In this document: positions 6,098 to 12,482 of the stretch, piece after piece
Numbering within the stretch: the first letter of the stretch is position 1
How the letters are laid out: every line of letters starts with the position of its first letter
Origin: Candidatus Nomurabacteria bacterium CG_4_9_14_0_2_um_filter_32_10
GTDB lineage: Bacteria > Patescibacteriota > Minisyncoccia > Phycocordibacterales > UBA9973
Direction of reading: 5' to 3'
Assembly: GCA_002788475.1 (NCBI GenBank)
Contig: PFRK01000046.1
Coordinates: 1-18,098 of the forward strand
Length of the DNA stretch: 18,098 nucleotides
The notes under the pieces: generated by a model
Databases searched by the model: none
Told to the model about the DNA's origin: nothing
What the model saw: only the letters and a program-made list of their open reading frames with translations
Position numbers and translations under genes: made by a program

Positions 6098-7792
6098 TTA
6101 CTTAAGATATTCTGGAGTGTTTATAGACATCCAATCTAAAAGTTGACGCATAATAAAAGATGCACTAACACTATTCGTCGATGGACCAGCTTCCATCATT
6201 ACAGTAAATGCATATTTTGGATTTTCATATGGAAAAAAACCAACAATCCAAGAATTAATTTTATTTTTATTTATACCGAGTTGAGCTGTTCCAGTTTTAG
6301 ATGCAACTTGTACATATGGGACATTAAGTAATATAGAAGTTCCTACTAAAACACCCTCTCTCATTCCTTCATGTACAACATCAAAATATTCTTTTTTAAA
6401 ATCAATTTGTGAAATTACTTTTTCTTTATCTTTATCTCCCGAAATATAATGTGGCGTAACCAAAAAACCATAATTTGCAATAGCAGAAATTGCACGTGTC
6501 ATCTCCATTGGAGTCACTTGAAAACCATATTGTCCAATAGCAGTATGATAAGTATCTCCAATACGCCATACTTCACCTTTGAAATTTTTTATTTTCCATG
6601 AAGGACTAGGAATCACTCCACTTTTCTCATCTGGTAAATCAATTCCTGTTTTTTGCCCAATACCAAAAAGTTTTGAATACTTTTCAATATTTGTTATACC
6701 TAAACCCTTTTGTCCTTCAAATCCTCCTCCAATTTCATAAAAATAAACGTCACTCGATACAGCTAAAGCTTGCCTCATATCCACCCATCCATGTGCTTTC
6801 CAATCTTTAAAAACAGTCTCTTGGTCTGGAAAATACGGATTAGGAATTGAGATAGAACCTGTAGATAATATTTTTTTATATGGATCAATAATACCCTCTA
6901 CTAAAGCTCCAATAGCAAAAAAAGGTTTAACGATAGATCCAGGTGTGTATAAACCAGATATTGTTCTATCTAAAAAAACTTTTCTTTTGTCATTGAAATA
7001 ATTTTCAATGTTTTCTTTATCTTTACCTAATGAAAGAATTTCAGAATTATATTCTGGGAAGCTAACAGAAGATAATATTTCTCCATTTTTAATATCCATT
7101 AATACTCCAGCTCCTCCTAAAAAAAAATTACTCTGCGATAAATTTTTAATCAAAGTAAATAACTCAGTTTGGATACGTGAATCAATTGTTGTTATTAAAT
7201 CAACACCTCGTTCAGGAATATTTACGATATTTTCTGAATGGATTACCTTTCGTGCATCTATTTCTACTATTTTTGAACCATTTTCTCCTTTTAATAAATC
7301 ATTATACTGTTTTTCTAAACCATCTTTACCTATAAATTCACTTTGCCAATAATTGCCTGATTTATCCTGCATTGGATAACTTACATACCCTAAAAGATGT
7401 GAAAATCCAGGCGATAAATAGGTACGAATTGTTGTGGATAATTCTTCTCCTTCTTTATTCCAAGCAAGTTCTATTTTGTTTCTATCATAAATAATACCTC
7501 TATTACTAAAAATAATTTGTTTTTCTAAAGTATTATTTTTACTTCTATCTAAATATGCTTCACCTTTTTGTATTTGTAAATAACCAAGTCTAGAAGAAAA
7601 CATTCCTAAAAACAATAAGAAAAAAATACCAATAAAAAGAATGGTTTTTTTAGAAATTGGTTTTTCTATACGACCTTCAAATTGTTGAAGGTCGAAATTT
7701 TGTAAATTTTTAGAATCCAAAAAAATCTCATCTGGTTCTACAAAAAAATTAGCATCTTTAATTTTTTGTTTTATTAATATTTTTCTAATCAT
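6098..7792 (-). CDS. mrdA: Penicillin-binding protein 2, class B transpeptidase (elongasome)
   Basis: 564 residues, somewhat shorter than typical PBP2. The cytoplasmic tail is unusually long (about 48 residues), followed by one membrane helix (about 50-68). The dimerisation/pedestal region includes SNRGIIYDRN, LGYVSYP, and GKDGLEKQYNDLLKG. The transpeptidase domain carries S286-IV-K289 (TPGSIVKPF, nucleophile), S346-S-D348 (PBP2-type SxD in place of SxN) and K499-TG (SKTGTAQ). All catalytic motifs are intact, so it should cross-link peptidoglycan during side-wall growth. The division homologue FtsI usually has SxN and a different tail; together with mreB in the same gene block, this favours PBP2. 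It lies 8 bases after an 86-aa membrane protein gene. Confidence 0.93.
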   Translation of the reverse strand: MIRKILIKQKIKDANFFVEPDEIFLDSKNLQNFDLQQFEGRIEKPISKKTILFIGIFFLLFLGMFSSRLGYLQIQKGEAYLDRSKNNTLEKQIIFSNRGIIYDRNKIELAWNKEGEELSTTIRTYLSPGFSHLLGYVSYPMQDKSGNYWQSEFIGKDGLEKQYNDLLKGENGSKIVEIDARKVIHSENIVNIPERGVDLITTIDSRIQTELFTLIKNLSQSNFFLGGAGVLMDIKNGEILSSVSFPEYNSEILSLGKDKENIENYFNDKRKVFLDRTISGLYTPGSIVKPFFAIGALVEGIIDPYKKILSTGSISIPNPYFPDQETVFKDWKAHGWVDMRQALAVSSDVYFYEIGGGFEGQKGLGITNIEKYSKLFGIGQKTGIDLPDEKSGVIPSPSWKIKNFKGEVWRIGDTYHTAIGQYGFQVTPMEMTRAISAIANYGFLVTPHYISGDKDKEKVISQIDFKKEYFDVVHEGMREGVLVGTSILLNVPYVQVASKTGTAQLGINKNKINSWIVGFFPYENPKYAFTVMMEAGPSTNSVSASFIMRQLLDWMSINTPEYLK

Positions 7793-7800
7793 ATTATTAT

Positions 7801-8061
7801 TCAGTTTGAAATTCTAATTTTTTTCTTTAATAATTCTATTACTATCAAAACCAAAAAAAAAATAATAAAAGAAACAAAAAAAATATTAAAGAATTTTTCT
7901 TCTTTTATTCCATAAAGTAAATCTGAAATAAAAAATAAAATAACACCTTCCCAAAAAAAAGAAAAATAAATCATTGCTGTTAAAGCCAAAATAATAGATA
8001 ACCAAAAAGGCATATAAAATATAGAAACTAATAAGACTAAGAGAGCTAAAATTCGAAGCAT
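7801..8061 (-). CDS. Small three-helix membrane protein upstream of PBP2 gene, possibly MreD-like
   Basis: 86 residues, almost entirely hydrophobic. Helices are predicted at about 3-21, 23-50 and 58-78, with a basic tail (KKKIRISN). The ISDLLYG turn after a hydrophobic run resembles the D-L-L-x-G motif of MreD, and its place directly before mrdA is where mreD often lies. However, MreD is about twice as long with five or six helices. No mreC is seen. I therefore call it a membrane protein of unknown function with a speculative elongasome link. The TGA stop is followed by mrdA after 8 bases, so cotranscription is very likely. A promoter-like site lies directly upstream. Confidence 0.7.
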   Translation of the reverse strand: MLRILALLVLLVSIFYMPFWLSIILALTAMIYFSFFWEGVILFFISDLLYGIKEEKFFNIFFVSFIIFFLVLIVIELLKKKIRISN

Positions 8062-8065
8062 TATA

Positions 8066-8094
8066 ATTCTATATTACACACTTAACCTAATCAA
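8066..8094 (-). promoter_or_regulatory. Predicted promoter for the 86-aa gene and mrdA
   Basis: On the minus strand TTGATT (8094-8089), 17 bases, then TAGAAT (8071-8066), with the ATG 4 bases on. A shifted reading, TATAGA (8073-8068), gives a 6-base gap instead. Either way the transcript would have little or no leader. Confidence 0.4.
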
Positions 8095-8108
8095 GGCAAG
8101 TCATGTTT

Positions 8109-8912
8109 TTAAAATAATTTTTTCCAAATAAAACGAAAAATAAAAAAAATAATGATGACTATCAAACCATAAAATAAAATCTTATTATTAAAGATAAAAG
8201 AAAAGATAGAAAGAAAAAATAATTCTACATATTTAAATGGCTTTAAAAAGGGATTAGTCTTTGTTTCTAAACTTGATATACTTTTTTTACTATTAAGAAC
8301 CTCAATCTCATTTTTTATTTCTTCTTTTTTATTTTCTGATGTTATATTTATATTTTCTCTAAATTCTTCTAATTTATCTGTAGTAGAAACTATTGGTTTA
8401 GTAATAAAATCTGGGATTTCTTCTTCAATTATTTTTTTTATATCTTGAACATACGTACTACCTACATTTTTATCTACTGGCTCGAGAACTATTTTTTTAG
8501 AAATAGTACGTAAGCTTTTTTCTGTTTCATTTTCTATAAGATATACCTCCTCATACTCCCCTTTTGATATTAAAAATTTTGCATTTTCAATCTTTCCAAA
8601 AATCGTGTGATCTCCTGCAGTAACTATCCAATCAATATATATATCACTCGCTTTTTTGGGAGGTATTACAAAATTTTTTTTTCCTAACAAAACTGTCTTG
8701 TCGAAAAAAATAACAGTACCTGATAATTCTCTCATATCAGGATTAAAAATGAATGTATATATTTTTATCTTGTCTCCTTCTTCAAATGGATCTTTTGAAT
8801 ACCATATATTCCCTGAGATAAAACCAGCGTTAGTATCCTGCGCAAAAATTTTATATATTGGAAATATAAAAAGTACTAAAAATAACACAACTCCAACTTT
8901 TTTTAAAATCAT
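8109..8912 (-). CDS. Exported Ig-like domain protein with C-terminal membrane anchor (267 aa)
   Basis: A signal peptide (about 1-24, ending IFAQ) is followed by a beta-rich domain (about 27-110: GNIWYSKDPFEEGDKIKIYTFIFN, LSGTVIFFDKTVL, VTAGDHTIFGKIENAKF). This has the look of a CARDB-type Ig-like fold. A charged helical linker comes next (about 150-215), then two hydrophobic helices near the C-terminus (about 225-262) ending in a basic tail. The bulk would face outside the cell, anchored at the end. The start ATG overlaps the rseP stop as ATGA (8909-8912), so the two are translationally coupled. A substrate or partner of the RseP protease is one idea; otherwise the function is unknown. Confidence 0.8.
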   Translation of the reverse strand: MILKKVGVVLFLVLFIFPIYKIFAQDTNAGFISGNIWYSKDPFEEGDKIKIYTFIFNPDMRELSGTVIFFDKTVLLGKKNFVIPPKKASDIYIDWIVTAGDHTIFGKIENAKFLISKGEYEEVYLIENETEKSLRTISKKIVLEPVDKNVGSTYVQDIKKIIEEEIPDFITKPIVSTTDKLEEFRENINITSENKKEEIKNEIEVLNSKKSISSLETKTNPFLKPFKYVELFFLSIFSFIFNNKILFYGLIVIIIFFIFRFIWKKLF

Positions 8913-10015
8913 AGTTTGATTATATCGTGATAAGTAACAAAAAGCATTAAAATAATCAAAATAGCAAAACCAATCATATTTGCATTATTTGCAAACTTAG
9001 GGTTTATAGGAGAACCTTTTATTTTTTCAATTAAAAGAAAAAGCAAACGTCCACCATCTAATGCAGGAAATGGAATAAGATTTATTATAGCTAAATTTAC
9101 TGAAATTAACGCAGCAAAAGAAAGTAAATAAACAAAACCGAATTGATAAGCATCTCCTACTATACCTACCATTCCAACAGGTCCTGTAACTGAGGAAAAG
9201 CTTCCTTTACCCATTATACCCTCTTGTATGAGCGTATAAAGCCCTACAACAGTACCTTTTGTAACAGACCAGTCTAATTTTAGACCTTCCCAAAAAGCAC
9301 TTAAAATAGGTAATTTAAGGGTTCCTATTTCATCCATTGCTATACCTATACTAGGCTTCTCATCTAAAGAACTTTTGGTAGGTATTATTTTAGTAATATG
9401 AGCAACATTTGAGTCTGAATTACTTCCTCTTACATAAGCAATTTCAATCTCTTTCTCTCTATGAGAAATTATAAAAGATTTCAATGCATCTGGATTAACT
9501 TCTTGAATAAAATCATATCCACTTTGAACTGAAATTATTTTGTCTCCAGATTTTAATCCTCCTTTTTCAGCTGGTGAATCAGCTAAAACAGAAACCACCA
9601 CCAAATGTGCATTTGAAACTTCATACCCTTCTGGTTCACTTCCGACTGAAATAGGAAGTCCTGACATAAAACCGACAGAAAATAAAAGCCAAGCAAGTAA
9701 AAAATTTGCAAAAATTCCTGCGAAAAGCACTATCGCTTGCTGATACTTTGGTTTGTTTACGAAACTTCTATCTTTATCTATTCCATTCATATTTTCATCG
9801 TCAGGAGTTTCTCCAAAAATTTTCACAAACCCTCCTATCGGCAAAAGATTGATGCTATATTCAGTTTCTCCTTTTTTTATTCCAAATAGTTTTGGAGGGA
9901 AACCAAAACCAAACTCATCTACTCTTATCCCAAATTTTTTAGCACTAAAAAAATGTCCAAATTCGTGGACTAAAACAAGAACCAAAAGAATTATTATAAA
10001 TATAAGTATGTTCAT
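8909..10015 (-). CDS. rseP: Site-2 metalloprotease RseP (M50 family)
   Basis: 368 residues, the usual range for bacterial RseP/MmpA. The first helix holds the zinc motif H17-EFG-H21, followed by the family sequence FFSAKKFGIRVDEFGFGFPP. The third zinc ligand is D320 in NLIPFPALDGGR. A single PDZ domain (about 138-215, LADSPAEKGGLKSGDKIISV) lies between the second and third membrane segments; E. coli RseP has two. It cleaves membrane-spanning substrates such as anti-sigma factors and leftover signal peptides within the bilayer. The conserved order frr-rseP is seen here without cdsA, uppS or dxr between them. The stop TGA overlaps the ATG of the Ig-like protein gene downstream. Confidence 0.95.
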   Translation of the reverse strand: MNILIFIIILLVLVLVHEFGHFFSAKKFGIRVDEFGFGFPPKLFGIKKGETEYSINLLPIGGFVKIFGETPDDENMNGIDKDRSFVNKPKYQQAIVLFAGIFANFLLAWLLFSVGFMSGLPISVGSEPEGYEVSNAHLVVVSVLADSPAEKGGLKSGDKIISVQSGYDFIQEVNPDALKSFIISHREKEIEIAYVRGSNSDSNVAHITKIIPTKSSLDEKPSIGIAMDEIGTLKLPILSAFWEGLKLDWSVTKGTVVGLYTLIQEGIMGKGSFSSVTGPVGMVGIVGDAYQFGFVYLLSFAALISVNLAIINLIPFPALDGGRLLFLLIEKIKGSPINPKFANNANMIGFAILIILMLFVTYHDIIKL

Positions 10016-10024
10016 TGTATTTCT

Positions 10025-10054
10025 CTATAAGCTAAAAGCTAACACCTATAAGCT
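10025..10054. repeat. Short direct repeat in the frr-rseP gap
   Basis: CTATAAGCT occurs at 10025-10033 and again at 10046-10054, with AAAAGCTAACAC between. The repetitive CTA/AGCT composition resembles the repeats at 3667-3690 and 11354-11425. Confidence 0.5.
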
Positions 10055-10057
10055 GTT

Positions 10058-10609
10058 CTATCCAATTACCTCTTTTTCTTTTTTTTCAAAAATACTTTCT
10101 AGCCTTCCATTTACTTCATCTATTATTTTCTGTAAATCTTCTTTCGCTCTAAATTTCTCGTCTTCAGTTATTAAGTTTACTTTTTCTTTTGCTTGAATAT
10201 CATCCCAGATTCTTTCGCGTTCTTTACGTACTGTTATTCTACTTTCTTCTAATTTTTCTTTTAAAACTTTTACAAGTGTCTGCCTAGACTCTGTAGTTAA
10301 TTGTGAAAAAATAACTCTAATACCGGAATCATCAACAGCAACAGATAAACCTAAATTAGAAGCAACAATAGACTTTTCAATTTCTTTTATTTGATTTTTA
10401 TCCCAAGGTATAATACGTAAAGTTTTTGGATCTTCAATAGAAACAGAAGCGATATTTTTTAATGGAACACGTGAACCATAAGATTCTACAGAAATACCAT
10501 CTAAAACCATAGGTGACGCTCGGCCTATATTAAGTTGATTATATTCTTTACTTAAATATTCTGATACTTTATTTATTTCTGTTTTAAAATTTAAAAAATT
10601 ATACTGCAT
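10058..10609 (-). CDS. frr: Ribosome recycling factor
   Basis: 183 residues, full length. With EF-G, RRF splits the post-termination ribosome in the cytoplasm. The signature GRASP is at residues 29-33, followed by the small beta domain (GSRVPLKNIASVSIEDPKTLRIIPWD). The long C-terminal helix pair includes RQTLVKVLKEKLEESRITVRKER and ends at LESIFEKKEKEVIG. The start MQYNFLNFKTEINK is chosen because a TG-N-TATAAT element ends exactly 6 bases before its ATG. It lies 15 bases after the holB-like gene stop and 42 bases before rseP. Confidence 0.97.
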   Translation of the reverse strand: MQYNFLNFKTEINKVSEYLSKEYNQLNIGRASPMVLDGISVESYGSRVPLKNIASVSIEDPKTLRIIPWDKNQIKEIEKSIVASNLGLSVAVDDSGIRVIFSQLTTESRQTLVKVLKEKLEESRITVRKERERIWDDIQAKEKVNLITEDEKFRAKEDLQKIIDEVNGRLESIFEKKEKEVIG

Positions 10610-10615
10610 ATATTT

Positions 10616-10624
10616 ATTATAACA
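10616..10624 (-). promoter_or_regulatory. Extended -10 promoter of frr, leaderless
   Basis: On the minus strand TG-T-TATAAT (10624-10616) begins directly after the TAA stop of the upstream gene. It ends 6 bases before the frr ATG. A consensus TATAAT with the TG extension needs no -35. There is no Shine-Dalgarno. Confidence 0.55.
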
Positions 10625-11353
10625 TTAAACATTTGGAACAATCAAAGCTAAAGATTCCATTAAGCTCTTTATTGATGAACCTGGCTGATTTAAAAATTCA
10701 CGAACTTTAAAAATATGAGCAAAAAGATTAACATCACAGGGGAACCCTGTGTAATTACACAGGGTTCCCCTGTGATGTACCCTGTGATGTAGTATAGATT
10801 CTAATGCATTCAAAAATTTTAAAGCTTTCAATCTAGTAGAGTCCAGTGGCCTAACCTCATCTTCTTCTGATTCAACTAACATTCCTTTAATAAAATCAAT
10901 TCTATCCCTGACAGGCATTATAATAAATTTCTCTGCTTCTTTTAATTCATCTTCTAACTCTGATTTTGTTTTAATTAAATAAAATCTAGAAACAAGAGTC
11001 TTTAGAAGAGTATCTACATTAGGTATTATTATAAAAAAATGTGTATTTTCTATCGGTTCTTCAAATATTTTGAGTAAAGTGTTTTGTGCCTCTAATAAAA
11101 AATTATTTGCAGAAATTAAAAATATTTTTTTGCCAATAGAAAAACTTTTTTCATGTTCCATAGATTTTAAATTACGAGCATCTTCTATTTTAAAAGAATC
11201 TACAGATATGTAATAAAAATCTGGATTGCCAGAAGTTTTTATACCCAAATTTTTCATAAACTTAAAAATCTCTGGTACAATTTCTTCTTGTGCACCTTCT
11301 ATAAGATATGCATGGTGTAAATTATTTTTATCTAAATGATTAATTAGGTTCAT
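10625..11353 (-). CDS. holB: DNA polymerase III delta-prime-like clamp-loader subunit
   Basis: 242 residues, shorter than the usual 300 or more. The start LINHLDKNNLHHAYLIEG matches the delta-prime/gamma N-terminus, and NTLLKIFEEP (91-100) with FFIIIPNVDTLLKTLVSRF corresponds to the clamp-loader SRC region (here SRF). The P-loop is missing, as is normal for delta-prime, and the zinc cysteines of gamma are absent. It would help load the sliding clamp without hydrolysing ATP. Residues 188-208 are encoded by a perfect palindrome plus a 12-base tandem copy and give LHHRVHHRGTLCNYTGFPCDV, an apparent in-frame insertion between two helices of the C-terminal domain. Downstream, REFLNQPGSSIKSLMESLAL looks like normal family sequence, so the reading frame is intact. 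Confidence 0.8.
   Translation of the reverse strand: MNLINHLDKNNLHHAYLIEGAQEEIVPEIFKFMKNLGIKTSGNPDFYYISVDSFKIEDARNLKSMEHEKSFSIGKKIFLISANNFLLEAQNTLLKIFEEPIENTHFFIIIPNVDTLLKTLVSRFYLIKTKSELEDELKEAEKFIIMPVRDRIDFIKGMLVESEEDEVRPLDSTRLKALKFLNALESILHHRVHHRGTLCNYTGFPCDVNLFAHIFKVREFLNQPGSSIKSLMESLALIVPNV
10731..10790. repeat. Perfect 48-bp palindrome plus tandem 12-mer inside holB
   Basis: Bases 10731-10778 are self-complementary in every position: two 21-base arms (core CACAGGGTTCCCCTGTG) around the centre TAATTA, itself a palindrome. A 12-base unit then repeats: CCCCTGTGATGT (10767-10778) and ACCCTGTGATGT (10779-10790). The palindrome is 16 codons and the whole 60 bases is 20 codons, so the gene frame is kept. 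GC content is well above that of the neighbouring coding sequence. Confidence 0.9.
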
Positions 11354-11425
11354 AGGTTCTAGGTTCTAGTTGCTAGTTTTTAGGTTTTTATTTTTCTAGA
11401 ACCTAGTCCCTAGCACCTAGTTACT
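11354..11425. repeat. CTAG-type repeats with an 11-bp inverted repeat, mreB-holB gap
   Basis: The 78-base gap is filled by degenerate copies of a CTAG-N3/4 unit. On the plus strand it reads AGGTTCTAGGTTCTAGTTGC, then later CTAGAACCTAGTCCCTAG and CACCTAG. CTAGGTTCTAG (11359-11369) pairs perfectly with CTAGAACCTAG (11396-11406) across a 26-base loop. The array runs up to the holB start codon. Confidence 0.75.
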
Positions 11426-11431
11426 AATTTA

Positions 11432-12445
11432 TTATTTTTTACTTAAAACTGTTTTTTTATAAACATCTAGATGGTCGAGAGCAATACCTGTACCTTTTAC
11501 TACACAAAAAAGAGCATCTTCGGCCAAAGCTGCTTTCACTCCGGTTTTTCTATAAACTAAATCTGGTAAATTACGTAATTGAGATGAACCACCAGTCATA
11601 ATAATGCCATAATCCATAATATCAGAAGCTAACTCTGGTGGAGTTTCTTGTAATACATCTTTGATTGCTTTTATTATCTGTTTTAATTCTGCATCTATTG
11701 CTTTTACTATTTCATTGGTACCTACTTGAGCAGATCGTGGTAATCCTTGAATAAAATCTCGTCCTTTAATTGTAACTCTTAATTCTTCTTCTAAAGGAAT
11801 AGCTGCACCAATTTTTATTTTTACTTCTTCTGCTGTTCTATCCCCTATTGCTAGATTAAAAGTTTTCTTAATATAATCAGCGATAGCTTGATCAATTTTA
11901 TTTCCAGCACACTTTACAGAAGTAGAAGAAACTATACCGCCGAGTGATATGACAGCTACATCAGTCGTTCCACCACCGATATCAACTACCATATAACCTT
12001 TTGATTCATAGATAGGAATACCAGCACCTATCGCAGCAAGTATTGGTTCTTTAACTACATAAGCATTTTTAGCACCAGCACGAATAGCTGCCTCTACGAC
12101 TGCTCTACGTTCTGTAGAAGTGACGCCAGCAGGAACAGAAACCATTACATCTGGTTTAAAAAGATTAAATTTTCCTAATGCTTTATTTATAAAATAATGC
12201 AACATAGCTTCAGTGACACGATAATCTGCAATGACTCCATCTTTCATTGGACAATAAGTAACGATAGATTCTGGCGTCTTTCCAATCATATCTTTAGCTT
12301 CAAAACCAATAGCCAAAATTTTATTATCTTGTTCTGAAACTGCAACAACAGAGGGTTCGTTTAAAACTACACCCCGGCCAGGTAGAAAAACTAAAGTATT
12401 AGCTGTACCTAAATCTATACCTAATTTTCTGGAAAAAATACCCAT
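11432..12445 (-). CDS. mreB: Rod shape-determining protein MreB (actin homologue)
   Basis: 337 residues, full length. It forms membrane-bound filaments that guide side-wall synthesis with PBP2, whose gene lies in the same block. The nucleotide-binding motifs are phosphate-1 DLGTANT (11-17), phosphate-2 VVDIGGGTTDVAVIS (153-167, with D155), and the adenosine motif IIMTGGSSQLRNLP near the C-terminus. VSVPAGVTSTERRAV and KEPILAAIGAG are further family signatures. The start MGIFSRKLGIDLGTANT has a hydrophobic and basic N-terminal stretch suited to membrane contact. The gene is divergent from priA with only 37 bases between the starts. A TG-A-TATATT element ends 6 bases before the ATG, which argues for this start and a leaderless mRNA. 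Confidence 0.97.
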   Translation of the reverse strand: MGIFSRKLGIDLGTANTLVFLPGRGVVLNEPSVVAVSEQDNKILAIGFEAKDMIGKTPESIVTYCPMKDGVIADYRVTEAMLHYFINKALGKFNLFKPDVMVSVPAGVTSTERRAVVEAAIRAGAKNAYVVKEPILAAIGAGIPIYESKGYMVVDIGGGTTDVAVISLGGIVSSTSVKCAGNKIDQAIADYIKKTFNLAIGDRTAEEVKIKIGAAIPLEEELRVTIKGRDFIQGLPRSAQVGTNEIVKAIDAELKQIIKAIKDVLQETPPELASDIMDYGIIMTGGSSQLRNLPDLVYRKTGVKAALAEDALFCVVKGTGIALDHLDVYKKTVLSKK

Positions 12446-12451
12446 TCCATA

Positions 12452-12476
12452 AATATATCACAAATTATGATAGAAT
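12452..12476. promoter_or_regulatory. Back-to-back extended -10 promoters for mreB (-) and priA (+)
   Basis: Minus strand: TG-A-TATATT (12460-12452), then 6 bases to the mreB ATG. Plus strand: TG-A-TAGAAT (12468-12476), then 6 bases to the priA ATG. The two elements fit in the 37-base gap in mirrored form, and any -35 contact would lie in the opposite gene's start. Both predict leaderless transcripts. Confidence 0.5.
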
Positions 12477-12482
12477 AGAAAC

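Noticed and set aside
10731..10790. The holB palindrome as an intrinsic terminator, or evidence of a pseudogene
   Set aside because: No U-tract follows it on either strand, and the coding frame runs through it without a stop into normal family sequence.
11354..11425. CTAG-type repeats as a CRISPR array
   Set aside because: The units are only about 7-9 bases, degenerate and without distinct spacers. No cas genes are present.
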